Of a stretch of DNA of 62,222 nucleotides, positions 7,808 to 15,847 are shown in pieces. The stretch is taken from NCBI RefSeq assembly GCF_040548735.1, contig NZ_JBEPSD010000005.1:1-62222 (forward strand). The letters are read 5' to 3'. The notes below the pieces were generated by a model. It saw nothing but the letters and a program-made list of their open reading frames with translations. It was not told the DNA's origin and did no database searches. A program made the position numbers and the translations under genes. The first letter of the stretch is position 1; each line of letters opens with the position of its first letter. Source of the stretch: Rhodanobacter soli. Its GTDB lineage: Bacteria > Pseudomonadota > Gammaproteobacteria > Xanthomonadales > Rhodanobacteraceae.

Positions 7808-9016
7808 ATGCGCCGCGTCGTAGTGACAGGCATGGGCATCGTGTCGTGCCTGGGCAATGACCTGGAGACCGTGACCGGCGCCTTGCGTGATGGCCGCAGC
7901 GGTATCCGGGCGATGCCTGAATATGCCGAGCTCGGCATGCGCAGCCATGTGGCCGGTGTGCCGAACATCGACCTGGAGGCGGTGATCGATCGCAAGCTGA
8001 AGCGCTTCATGGGCGATGCGGCCGCCTATGCCTACGTGTCGATGCGTTCGGCGATGGCCGATGCCGGACTGGACGCGGAACAAGTTCGTGACCCGCGCAT
8101 CGGCGCGATTGCCGGTTCCGGCGGTGGATCGCCGCGCTGGCAGATCGAAACCGGCGACCTGCTGCGCAACAAGGGCGTGCGCAAGATCGGTCCGTACATG
8201 GTGCCGCGCACGATGTGCTCGACCGTATCGGCCACGCTGGCCACGACGTTCGGCATCCTGGGCCTGAGCTATTCGATCTCCGCCGCCTGCGCCACCTCGG
8301 CGCATTGCATCGGCGCCGCGGCCGACCTGATCCGGCACGGCGCGCAGGACGTGATGTTCGCCGGTGGCGGCGAGGAAGAGCACTGGGGCATGACCTCGCA
8401 GTTCGACGCGATGGGCGCGCTGTCCAGCCATCACAACGACACCCCGGTCACCGCCTCGCGCCCCTACGACAGCAGTCGCGACGGCTTCGTCATCGCCAGC
8501 GGCGGCGGCATGCTGGTGCTGGAGGAGTACGAGCACGCGAAGGCGCGCGGCGCGCGCATCCACGCCGAACTGGTCGGTTACGGCGTTACCTCCGACGGTG
8601 CCGAGATGGTGGCGCCGTCCGGTGAGGGCGCGGTGCGCTGCATGCAGATGGCGCTGGCCAAGGTCAACGCGCCGATCGATTACCTGAACACCCACGGCAC
8701 CGCCACGCCGCTGGGCGACATCGTCGAGCTCGACGCGGTGCGCGAAGTGTTCGGCGAGGCAGTGCCGCCACTGTCCTCGACCAAGGCGCTGACCGGCCAT
8801 TCGCTGGGTGCCGCCAGCGTGCACGAGGCGATCTACAGCCTGCTGATGCTCAAGGAAGGATTCGCCGCCGGCTCGGCCCACATCACCGAACTCGACCCGC
8901 GCGCCGAAGGTTTCCCGATCCTGCGCGAAAGTCGCCCGGCGAAGCTGCACACGGTGATGTCGAACAGCTTCGGCTTCGGCGGCACCAATGGCAGCCTGGT
9001 GTTCGCCAAGGTGTGA
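7808..9016 (+). CDS. fabB: 3-oxoacyl-ACP synthase I FabB
   Basis: Elongates the cis-unsaturated intermediate made by FabA. The 402-residue thiolase-fold enzyme has the Cys-His-His triad: Cys in [11 protein letters not shown], His in [11 protein letters not shown], His in [12 protein letters not shown]. The N-terminus [15 protein letters not shown] is typical. It starts 1 bp after the fabA stop, so fabAB is a bicistronic operon, the usual arrangement in gammaproteobacteria that make unsaturated fatty acids anaerobically. Confidence 0.97.
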   Translation: MRRVVVTGMGIVSCLGNDLETVTGALRDGRSGIRAMPEYAELGMRSHVAGVPNIDLEAVIDRKLKRFMGDAAAYAYVSMRSAMADAGLDAEQVRDPRIGAIAGSGGGSPRWQIETGDLLRNKGVRKIGPYMVPRTMCSTVSATLATTFGILGLSYSISAACATSAHCIGAAADLIRHGAQDVMFAGGGEEEHWGMTSQFDAMGALSSHHNDTPVTASRPYDSSRDGFVIASGGGMLVLEEYEHAKARGARIHAELVGYGVTSDGAEMVAPSGEGAVRCMQMALAKVNAPIDYLNTHGTATPLGDIVELDAVREVFGEAVPPLSSTKALTGHSLGAASVHEAIYSLLMLKEGFAAGSAHITELDPRAEGFPILRESRPAKLHTVMSNSFGFGGTNGSLVFAKV

Positions 9017-9204
9017 GCCGGCGGCAGCCATTTCCGACAAGCCGGTTGGCCTGCAGCGGCAGCCGGCACATGCCATCGGTCCGGTGGGGTATGGGGGCCG
9101 GGGTATACCGAGGGGGGTCGGCGCGATAGGATCGCGGCGGGGCGCGTGTGCTGCCGGATGGGGGACGTCGGTGGCATGGCACGGCGACAGCAGCGGAGGC
9201 CGTG

Positions 9205-9816
9205 GTGAACGACGAATACATGGAAGCGTGGTTTTCGCGCGTGGAGCCGGTACTGGGCGCTGCACTCGAACGGCGTGACGTTCACACGTCGACCCATTGC
9301 GGGCGAGTCGGTCGGCTGGCCCTGGCGTTCGCAGGAGATCTTGGCCTGGCCGGCGAAGAACTGCTGGTTCTGGATGTGGCAGCCCGGTTTCACGATGTGG
9401 GGAAGATCGGGGTTCCCGATGCGATCCTGCACAAGCAGGGGGCGCTGAACGACGCCGAGTGGGAAATCATGAAGGGCCACAGCCTCCATGGCGAGCACAT
9501 CGTGCGGATGGACCCGGGGCTGCCCTTTGGTGACGAGATCGCGCTGGCAGTGCGTCATCATCACGAGCACTACGATGGCACCGGCTATCCGGATGGCCTG
9601 CGCGGACACGCCATTCCGCTGCCGTCGCGGGTGCTGTCCGTGATCGACAGCTACGACGCGATACGCAAGCGTCGTGCCTACCATGCGGCCCATTCGCATG
9701 AATCCACGGTGGCCATCCTGGCCGGCGAGAGGGGCACCAAGCACGATCCGCAGATCCTCGATGCGTTCCTGTCGCACGACAGGCATTGGTTCGATCGGCC
9801 GGGCGTGTCCGGCTAG
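9205..9816 (+). CDS. HD-GYP domain protein (probable c-di-GMP phosphodiesterase)
   Basis: A 203-residue stand-alone HD-GYP domain with no recognisable sensor region. It has the HD dyad in ARFHDVGKIGVPD (His63-Asp64) and the HHEHYDGTGYPDGL signature near residues 116-129, the residues expected for metal binding and c-di-GMP hydrolysis. The GTG start at 9205 is chosen because GGAGG at 9195-9199 precedes it by 5 bp; GTG 9202 and ATG 9220 are alternatives. The 188-bp upstream gap contains a G-rich stretch and no evident promoter. It is convergent with ubiV, only 10 bp apart. Confidence 0.82.
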   Translation: MNDEYMEAWFSRVEPVLGAALERRDVHTSTHCGRVGRLALAFAGDLGLAGEELLVLDVAARFHDVGKIGVPDAILHKQGALNDAEWEIMKGHSLHGEHIVRMDPGLPFGDEIALAVRHHHEHYDGTGYPDGLRGHAIPLPSRVLSVIDSYDAIRKRRAYHAAHSHESTVAILAGERGTKHDPQILDAFLSHDRHWFDRPGVSG

Positions 9817-9826
9817 CGGAGGCGAC

Positions 9827-10714
9827 TCAAGTAGTTTCCGGTACGCGCATGCCCGGCTCGCCGTGCCAGTAGCCGTTGCGCGCGCCGATCCGCGGCGGCG
9901 CCACCGGCGAACGGCGGGCGAGGTGGTAGTGCGCCACCATCTCGGCCATGCCTTCGGCCTGCGGATACAGGCGTAGCACGTCCACGCCCAGTTCGCGCAG
10001 CTGCGGCAGTTCGGGACCGAGATCGGTGATCTCCTCGCCCTGGATCTGGATGCCGTTGATGCGCAGGAACGGCCGGCCCTCGCGCGTGGCCAGCGGCATG
10101 CCGTCGGGATAGTCGATGCAGCGGAAGCCGCACTGGTCCTTGGCCACGTCCAGCGCACGCGCGGTGAAGCAGCGCGCGGAGAAGGCCAGCGGCAGCCGGC
10201 CGAACGCGATCACCTCAAGCTCGGGCATCTCGCGTTGTTCGGCACGCATCGCCTCGCGCAATTCGCGCAGCAAGACGTGGCCTTGTTCGACACCCGGCAC
10301 CCAGCGGCGCAGGCCGTCGTCCATCAGCATCGCCAGCGCGTGGTGGTTGTAGACGTTGAGCGTGGGCCCGGCGACGAACGGCACGCCGCGCTCGCGGCAC
10401 AGCTGCACCGCCGAGAGGTCGTTCGCCTCGATCCAGCAGTCGCCGTGGTCGACCAGCCGCTGCAAGACGCCCAGTTCCGACTCGGCCTCGATCAGCGCCA
10501 GCGACGACAGCACCACCTGCTTGCCGCTGCGGGCGAGCTCGGCGGCCAGCGCGATCCAGTCGCGCGTGCCCAGCTCGCGGCGCTTGCTGCACACCGTTTC
10601 GCCCAGGTAGATGATGTCGAGCGGCCAGTCGGCCGCCTCGCGGTAGAACGCCAGCGTGTGTTCGCGCGGCCAGAAATACTGTAGCGGGCCCAGGCTCAGC
10701 TTCATCGTGTTCAT
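9827..10714 (-). CDS. ubiV: UbiV, O2-independent ubiquinone hydroxylation factor
   Basis: A U32-peptidase-family iron-sulfur protein that with UbiU supports ring hydroxylation of ubiquinone precursors without oxygen. The 295-residue protein has the UbiV pattern SLGPLQYFWP, LGETVCSKRR, SARCFTAR and DQCGFRC; these Cys correspond to the four [4Fe-4S] ligands known in E. coli UbiV. If translation began at the second ATG (10705), the first ligand would be Cys39 as in E. coli; both starts lack a strong Shine-Dalgarno sequence. It lies 18 bp after ubiU on the same strand and is presumably co-transcribed from the promoter near 11.8 kb. Confidence 0.93.
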   Translation of the reverse strand: MNTMKLSLGPLQYFWPREHTLAFYREAADWPLDIIYLGETVCSKRRELGTRDWIALAAELARSGKQVVLSSLALIEAESELGVLQRLVDHGDCWIEANDLSAVQLCRERGVPFVAGPTLNVYNHHALAMLMDDGLRRWVPGVEQGHVLLRELREAMRAEQREMPELEVIAFGRLPLAFSARCFTARALDVAKDQCGFRCIDYPDGMPLATREGRPFLRINGIQIQGEEITDLGPELPQLRELGVDVLRLYPQAEGMAEMVAHYHLARRSPVAPPRIGARNGYWHGEPGMRVPETT

Positions 10715-10732
10715 CGGTTCAGTGCCAAAAAG

Positions 10733-11731
10733 TCAGTGCCAGGAACGGTGATAGGGGCCGAGCGTGGTCTGGTGACCCTCGGCGTGCTTCGACAGCGCGG
10801 ACTGCCAGCGCGGTTGCGCCGCCCAGTCCTGCGGCGAAGCGCGGTAGCGGTCCAGCGCATCGCGCCAGGTGCGCGTGACCGAGCCGACATAGGCGACGCC
10901 GCGCTGGCGCCCCTCGATCTTCAGCGCCGCCACGCCGGCCTGCGCCAGTCGCGGCAGCAGCTCCAGCGTGTTCAGGCTGGTCGGTTCCTCCAGCGCGTGG
11001 AAGACCTCGCCGCCGACCTCGAAGCGGCCCTTGCACACGGTCGGATAGCCGGCCGGTTCGCGCGGTTCGAAACGGTCCATCAGCACCTGGTTGAGGCGCA
11101 CGCTGCGGCGGCCGTCGTCGTGTTCCTCCCAGCGCACGAAGCTGGCCGGCGAGCACACGCCGTGGCGGTTCGGCGAGGCGCCGGTGACGTAGCTGGACAG
11201 CTGGCAGCGGCCTTCGACCATGATGCACAGGCTGCCGAACGCGAACACTTCCAGCGGCACCGGCGAGCCCTCGCACAGCCGCTCGACCTGCTGGATCGAC
11301 AACACCCGCGGCAGCACCGCGCGGCTGATGCCGAAGCGCTCGTGCGCATAGCGCAGCGCCGGCGCGGTGGTCGCCGAACCCTGCACCGACAGATGCCGCT
11401 TCAGCGCGGGATGCGTGCGCGTGGCGTAGTCGAGCACGGCCATTTCCGCCGCGATGATCGCGTCGCAGCCGAATTCGGCGGCCTTGTCCACCGCGGCGTA
11501 CCACTGCGGCAGGCGCGCGCTGTCGGGATAGGTGTTCAGCGCCAGGTAGACCTGCCTGCCGCGCTGGTGCGCGTAGGCGATGCCATCGCGCAGCTCGTCG
11601 TCGCTGAAGTTCAGCCCGGGAAACGCGCGCGCGTTGGTTTGGTCGCGGAAGCCCGCGTAGACCGCATCGGCGCCGGCGTCGATCGCCGCTTGCAGCGCCG
11701 GCAGGTTGCCGGCAGGACAGACCAGTTGCAT
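10733..11731 (-). CDS. ubiU: UbiU, O2-independent ubiquinone hydroxylation factor
   Basis: Partner of UbiV in the heterodimer that hydroxylates the ubiquinone ring under anoxia. The 332-residue U32-family protein retains the likely [4Fe-4S] ligands Cys169, Cys176, Cys193 and Cys233, essentially at the E. coli positions. Other typical segments are CPAGNLPALQAAIDAGADAV at the N-terminus and FAFGSLCIMVEGRC. It is the first gene of a ubiU-ubiV pair. The FNR-type box at 11791-11804 is centred 66 bp upstream of the ATG, which fits anaerobic control. Confidence 0.94.
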   Translation of the reverse strand: MQLVCPAGNLPALQAAIDAGADAVYAGFRDQTNARAFPGLNFSDDELRDGIAYAHQRGRQVYLALNTYPDSARLPQWYAAVDKAAEFGCDAIIAAEMAVLDYATRTHPALKRHLSVQGSATTAPALRYAHERFGISRAVLPRVLSIQQVERLCEGSPVPLEVFAFGSLCIMVEGRCQLSSYVTGASPNRHGVCSPASFVRWEEHDDGRRSVRLNQVLMDRFEPREPAGYPTVCKGRFEVGGEVFHALEEPTSLNTLELLPRLAQAGVAALKIEGRQRGVAYVGSVTRTWRDALDRYRASPQDWAAQPRWQSALSKHAEGHQTTLGPYHRSWH

Positions 11732-11790
11732 GAGTCACCTCGAAGCTGGGAATTCGGGGCGCATCGTGGCGGTCGTTGCCGGTGCCTGCG

Positions 11791-11804
11791 TTGACGTGGA
11801 TCAG
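11791..11804. promoter_or_regulatory. FNR/DNR-type box between ubiUV and the dnrO-like gene
   Basis: TTGAC-GTGG-ATCAG on the plus strand (CTGAT-CCAC-GTCAA on minus). It is centred about 66 bp from the ubiU start and about 86 bp from the divergent dnrO-like start, so it could control either or both genes. Confidence 0.5.
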
Positions 11805-11883
11805 CTGGAACCGCATTGCCCGGAGCTACCATGCCCACATCCGCCACGTGCATGGTGTTGCTTCCCACCGAGGAGTCGATTCG

Positions 11884-12375
11884 ATGAAATACAAGCATGC
11901 TGTCGCCGCCGTCCTGCTGAGCGCGTTCTCGCTGGCGCCATTGGCGCAGGCGGTTGCGCAGGAGCCTCACCATCACGCCGCCGCACCGACGGCCGCGCCG
12001 GCAGCGGCGCAGCGCTGGGCGCCGGATGCGCCATTGAGCGAGGGCATGCGCCGTGCGCATGCCGCGGTGGACGAGTTGCGTCACTACGAAATGGGCCACA
12101 TGAGCGCGCCGATGGCGGTGGACCGGGCCACCAGCGTCGAGGAGGCGGTGACCTACATGTTCGCCCACTGCAAGCTGGCGGCCGAGCCCGACGCCGCGCT
12201 GCACGGCATCCTGGTGCCGCTGCTGAGCGCGGCACAAGCGCTGAAGGCCGATCCGAAGAAGGTTGGGGCGGTGGCCGACATGCGCGCGGCGATCGCGCAC
12301 TATCCGCAGTATTTCAACGACCCGGGCTGGGACCAGCCGGTCCCGGTCGAGCACGTGATGCACGACGAGCCCTGA
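11884..12375 (+). CDS. Periplasmic DnrO-like protein
   Basis: A 163-residue secreted protein: signal peptide to about residue 25 (LAPLAQAVAQ), then a His-rich segment EPHHHAAAP and a helical domain with LSEGMRRAHAAVDELRHYEMGHM and ANC/FAHCKLAAEPDAALHGI-type motifs. This pattern resembles proteins annotated as DnrO in Xanthomonadales genomes, recalled from family knowledge and not checked. Their function is not established; conserved His and Cys suggest metal binding. ATG 11884 has GAGGAG upstream. It is divergent from ubiUV across the FNR-type box and ends at a strong palindrome before ubiD. Confidence 0.6.
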   Translation: MKYKHAVAAVLLSAFSLAPLAQAVAQEPHHHAAAPTAAPAAAQRWAPDAPLSEGMRRAHAAVDELRHYEMGHMSAPMAVDRATSVEEAVTYMFAHCKLAAEPDAALHGILVPLLSAAQALKADPKKVGAVADMRAAIAHYPQYFNDPGWDQPVPVEHVMHDEP

Positions 12376-12394
12376 GGCCACAGGAGCGCAGCTT

Positions 12395-12421
12395 CGTAAG
12401 GCGGGCACTGCCCGCCCTACG
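12395..12421. repeat. REP-like palindrome between convergent genes
   Basis: A 13-bp inverted repeat (CGTAAGGCGGGCA and TGCCCGCCCTACG) around a single central C, with one mismatch. It lies between the convergent dnrO-like gene and ubiD and could end transcription in both directions. The shape resembles GC-rich extragenic palindromes that are abundant in Xanthomonadales; only this copy was noticed here. Confidence 0.55.
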
Positions 12422-12441
12422 GCTGTCGGGTAGTTCGGTAT

Positions 12442-13923
12442 CTACTGGTTGGCTCGGGCTGTCTGCAGGGTTGCCCATAGCGCATCGATGCGCCGTTCTA
12501 CCGCAACATCAGGCACGATCGGCCGGCTCCAGGCGCGGCTGGTTTCGGACGGCCATTTGTGGGTGGCGTCGATGCCGAGCTTGGAGCCGAGCCCGGCAAC
12601 CGGGCTGGCGAAATCGAGGTAGTCGATCGGGGTGCTCTCCACCAGCATCGTGTCGCGCGCCGGATCGACGCGGGTCGACACCGCCCAGATCACGGCCGAC
12701 CAGTCACGTACGTCGATGTCGTCGTCGGTGACGATCACGAACTTGGTGTAGGTGAACTGGCGCAGGTACGACCACACGCCCATCATCACTCGCCGCGCGT
12801 GGCCGGCGTACTGCTTGCGGATGCTGACCACCGCGATGCGGTACGAGCACGCCTCCGGCGGCAGGTAGAAGTCCACGATCTCCGGAAACACCTTCTGCAG
12901 GATCGGCACGAACACGTCGTTCAGCGCCATCGCCAGCACGGACGGCTCGTCGTGCGGTGCGCGGCCCATGTAGCTGCCGTGGTAGATCGCGTCGCGGCGC
13001 AGGCGCATGCGCTCGATCGTGAATACCGGGAAGTGGTCCTGCGCGTTGTAGTAGCCGGTGTGGTCGCCGAACGAGCCTTCCAGCGCGATGTCGCCGGGAT
13101 GGATGAAGCCTTCCAGCAGGATCTCCGCACCGGCCGGTGCATCCAGGCCTGTCAATTCGCTGCGCCACACGTGCGTGCGCTGCCCGCGCAACAGGCCGGC
13201 GAACTCGTATTCGGACAAGGTATCCGGCACTGGCGCCACCGCGGCCAGCATCGTGGCCGGATCGGCGCCGATCGCCACCAGCACGGGGAACGGTTGCTGC
13301 GGATGCGCGGCGCACCAGTCGGCATAGTCGAGCGCGCCGCCGCGATGCGGCAGCCAGCGCATGATCACCCGGTTCGGACCGATCACCTGCTGGCGGTAGA
13401 TCGCCACGTTCTGGCGCGGCTTGCTGGTGCCGCGCGTGACCACCAGGCCGAACGTGATCAGCTTGCCGGCGTCGTCGGGCCAGCAGTGCTGGACCGGCAG
13501 GCGCGCGAGATCGATGTCGCCGCCCCGCAATGTTTCCTGTTCGAACGCCGCCTCGCGCACACGCTGCGGCGCCACGTGCGCCAGTTGCGCCAGTTCCGGC
13601 CAGGTCGCCAGCGCCTGGCGCAGGCTGGACGGCCAGCGCGGCTCCTTGATCGCGGCGAGCAACTGGCCGAGTTCGCGCAAGGAAGCCAGTGGCCGCCCGG
13701 CCAGAGCCAGTTCGATGCGCCGGCGGTGGCCGAACAGGTTGCCCAGCAGCGCATGCGGAGAGTCGCCGGGGCGCTCCATCAGCAGCGCGGGGCCGCCCTC
13801 GCGCAACGCGCGCAGGCTGAGCGCGGTGGATTCCAGGTGCGGATCGACCGGCGCCGCCACGCGCTGCAGCTGCCGCTCGCGTTCGAGATGCGCGAGGAAA
13901 CCGCGCAGGTCGTGGAAGCTCAT
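12442..13923 (-). CDS. ubiD: 4-hydroxy-3-polyprenylbenzoate decarboxylase UbiD
   Basis: Prenylated-FMN decarboxylase that removes the ring carboxylate in ubiquinone synthesis. The 493-residue length is typical of UbiD. Visible family features are the prFMN/metal region [30 protein letters not shown], the [15 protein letters not shown] segment and a C-terminal [12 protein letters not shown]. It is the last gene of a five-gene minus-strand operon; its ATG overlaps the stop of the prephenate dehydrogenase gene (ATGA). Placing ubiD with tyrosine-pathway genes, not with ubiX or ubiA, is unusual. Confidence 0.95.
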   Translation of the reverse strand: MSFHDLRGFLAHLERERQLQRVAAPVDPHLESTALSLRALREGGPALLMERPGDSPHALLGNLFGHRRRIELALAGRPLASLRELGQLLAAIKEPRWPSSLRQALATWPELAQLAHVAPQRVREAAFEQETLRGGDIDLARLPVQHCWPDDAGKLITFGLVVTRGTSKPRQNVAIYRQQVIGPNRVIMRWLPHRGGALDYADWCAAHPQQPFPVLVAIGADPATMLAAVAPVPDTLSEYEFAGLLRGQRTHVWRSELTGLDAPAGAEILLEGFIHPGDIALEGSFGDHTGYYNAQDHFPVFTIERMRLRRDAIYHGSYMGRAPHDEPSVLAMALNDVFVPILQKVFPEIVDFYLPPEACSYRIAVVSIRKQYAGHARRVMMGVWSYLRQFTYTKFVIVTDDDIDVRDWSAVIWAVSTRVDPARDTMLVESTPIDYLDFASPVAGLGSKLGIDATHKWPSETSRAWSRPIVPDVAVERRIDALWATLQTARANQ

Positions 13924-14726
13924 GCGGGCGGCCCGGGGATGGCCAGGCTGTCGCCGTCCGCGTCGGCCAGCAGTTGCCGATGCACCCGTGCGAGTTCCGC
14001 CAGCAGCTGCGCGCGCGCATCGGCGGCGAACGGGTTCTCGCGCTGGATCGCGGCGAACAGGTGGCCGGCGTCGCCGCGCACCGCCGCCAGCATGTGCTTT
14101 ATGCCCTGGAACGACGGCGGAGCCACCGGCAGGCCATCATCCACGCCGAGGTCGATCAGCCCCTTGGCGATGAAGAATGCCAGCGCGTGGGTCCTGGCCA
14201 TGGCGCGGTCGTGGCTTTCCGGGTCCTGCACGATGACTTCGCAGCCGAGGTCGCGGAACAGTTCGCCGGCGCGTGCGGCGGCCCGCGGATGATCCGCGGC
14301 GGGGCAGATCACTGCGCGCCGTGGTTGCTCATCACGAGCCAGGCTCAGCGGGCCGAACAGCGGATGCGTGCCCACGTGAGGAACATTCGCACCGAGCACC
14401 TCGTCCATCATTGCGCAGGGGTGCAGCTTCACGCTGCCCACGTCGAGTACGGTCTGCCCGGCATGCAGCAGCGGACGCAGCGTGAGCAGGGCATCGCGCA
14501 TGTACGGCACCGGCATTGCCAGCACGATCCAGCGCGCGTCGCCGATGGCGGCCGGTATCGACGCGGCGGCGAGTGCGGCGGAAATATCGGCGTGCGGGTC
14601 CCAGGCACGCACGCGATGCCCCGCCTGCAACAGCAGGTCGGCGAAGGCTTTGCCGAAGCGGCCGTAGCCGAGCACGACGAAAGTCGTGGCGGATGGCACA
14701 GGATCGCGCGGCTCGGTGGCGCTCAT
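13920..14726 (-). CDS. tyrA: Prephenate dehydrogenase (TyrA-like)
   Basis: NAD(P)-dependent oxidation of prephenate to 4-hydroxyphenylpyruvate, the tyrosine branch after chorismate mutase. The 268-residue protein has the Rossmann motif [16 protein letters not shown], the TyrA signature VGTHPLFGP and the [15 protein letters not shown] segment in the region of the catalytic His. No chorismate mutase or ACT domain is attached. The start at 14726 gives the N-terminal extension MSATEPRDP and overlaps the stop of the upstream Cds1-like gene by 4 bp. A longer open frame to 15599 is only a continuation through that gene. Arogenate dehydrogenase activity is possible. Confidence 0.85.
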   Translation of the reverse strand: MSATEPRDPVPSATTFVVLGYGRFGKAFADLLLQAGHRVRAWDPHADISAALAAASIPAAIGDARWIVLAMPVPYMRDALLTLRPLLHAGQTVLDVGSVKLHPCAMMDEVLGANVPHVGTHPLFGPLSLARDEQPRRAVICPAADHPRAAARAGELFRDLGCEVIVQDPESHDRAMARTHALAFFIAKGLIDLGVDDGLPVAPPSFQGIKHMLAAVRGDAGHLFAAIQRENPFAADARAQLLAELARVHRQLLADADGDSLAIPGPPA

Positions 14727-15847
14727 GCCGCGAGAGGCGGGCGGCCGCTGGCCAGGCTGGCGCGCAGTGCGGCGTTCCACGGTGCGATGTCGATCCGGCG
14801 CGCGACAAGCCAGTCGCGATCGAACAGCGTCTGTGCGTAGCGTTCGCCGCGATCGCATAGCAGGCTCACGATGCTGCCGCGCTCGCCGCGGGAGCGCATC
14901 GAGGCCGCCAGTTGCAGGCAGGCGACGAGGTTGGTGCCGGACGAACCGCCATAGCGATGACCGAACAATTCTTCCAGCAGCCAGGCGGCGGCGATCGAGG
15001 CGTCGTCGGGTACCTCGATCACCCGGTCGACCACGTCGAACAAAAAGCCCGGTTCCACCCGCGGCCGGCCAATGCCTTCGATCAGGGTGGGCTGGCTGGC
15101 CCGTGCCAGGGGATCGCGCGTGCGCCAGCCGTGCACGAAGCCGCTGCCGGCCGGCTCGGCCACGCACAGCTGCGTGTGCAGCCGGCGGTAGCGCAGGTAG
15201 CGGCCGATGGTGGCCGAGGTGCCGCCGGTGCCGGCGCCGCAGACGATCCAGGCCGGCTCGGGCTCGGCCTCGAGTGCAAGCTGGCCGATGATCGACTCGG
15301 CGATGTTGTTGTTGCCGCGCCAGTCGGTGGCGCGTTCGGCGAGGTCGAACTGGTCCAGGTGGCAGGCGCCGCGCGCGGCGTGCTCGGCGGCGCGTGCGTG
15401 CACCTGCGCGGGATCGTCGACCAGGTCGCACTCGCCGCCCAGCGCCTGCACGTCGCGGATCTTGCCGGGCGCCGTGCAGGCCGGCATCACTGCGATGAAC
15501 GGCAGTCCCAGCAGGCGCGCGAACCACGCCTCCGAGATCGCCGTGCTGCCGGAGGAGGCATCCACCACGGCCTGGCCGCCGCGCAGCCGACCGTTGCACA
15601 GCGCGTACAGGAACAGCGAGCGCGCGAGGCGATGTTTCAGGCTGCCGCTGGGATGCGCGGCCTCGTCCTTGAAGTAGAAGTCGATGCCGTGGAAGCCGGG
15701 GAAGTTCAGCTTCAGCAGGTGGGTGTCGGCCGAACGCGCCGCTTCCTGCGCCAGTTTCGCCAGCGCGGTGTGCACCCAGCGGCGGTCGGTTTCGCGTTGC
15801 GGGTTGACCAGGCGCAGGACGCTGTCCAACGAAGGCTCCGTGATCAT
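14723..15847 (-). CDS. PLP-dependent cysteine desulfhydrase/cysteine synthase-like (Cds1 type)
   Basis: A 374-residue fold-type II PLP enzyme. The PLP lysine is Lys71 in HPSGSLKHRLARSLF. ASSGSTAISEAWFARLLGLP resembles mycobacterial Cds1 (L-cysteine desulfhydrase) more than classical CysK or CysM, and the phosphate-binding Gly loop CGAGTGGTSATIGRY is present. The likely reaction is breakdown of L-cysteine to pyruvate, ammonia and sulfide, assigned by family resemblance. It is third in the ATGA-coupled operon. Sulfide production could feed iron-sulfur assembly or act in NO/redox defence; that is inference. Confidence 0.7.
   Translation of the reverse strand: MITEPSLDSVLRLVNPQRETDRRWVHTALAKLAQEAARSADTHLLKLNFPGFHGIDFYFKDEAAHPSGSLKHRLARSLFLYALCNGRLRGGQAVVDASSGSTAISEAWFARLLGLPFIAVMPACTAPGKIRDVQALGGECDLVDDPAQVHARAAEHAARGACHLDQFDLAERATDWRGNNNIAESIIGQLALEAEPEPAWIVCGAGTGGTSATIGRYLRYRRLHTQLCVAEPAGSGFVHGWRTRDPLARASQPTLIEGIGRPRVEPGFLFDVVDRVIEVPDDASIAAAWLLEELFGHRYGGSSGTNLVACLQLAASMRSRGERGSIVSLLCDRGERYAQTLFDRDWLVARRIDIAPWNAALRASLASGRPPLAA

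Noticed and set aside
9148..9204. Longer N-terminus for the HD-GYP protein from 9148
   Set aside because: The extension has no conserved sequence and lacks a ribosome binding site, whereas GGAGG stands 5 bp before GTG 9205.
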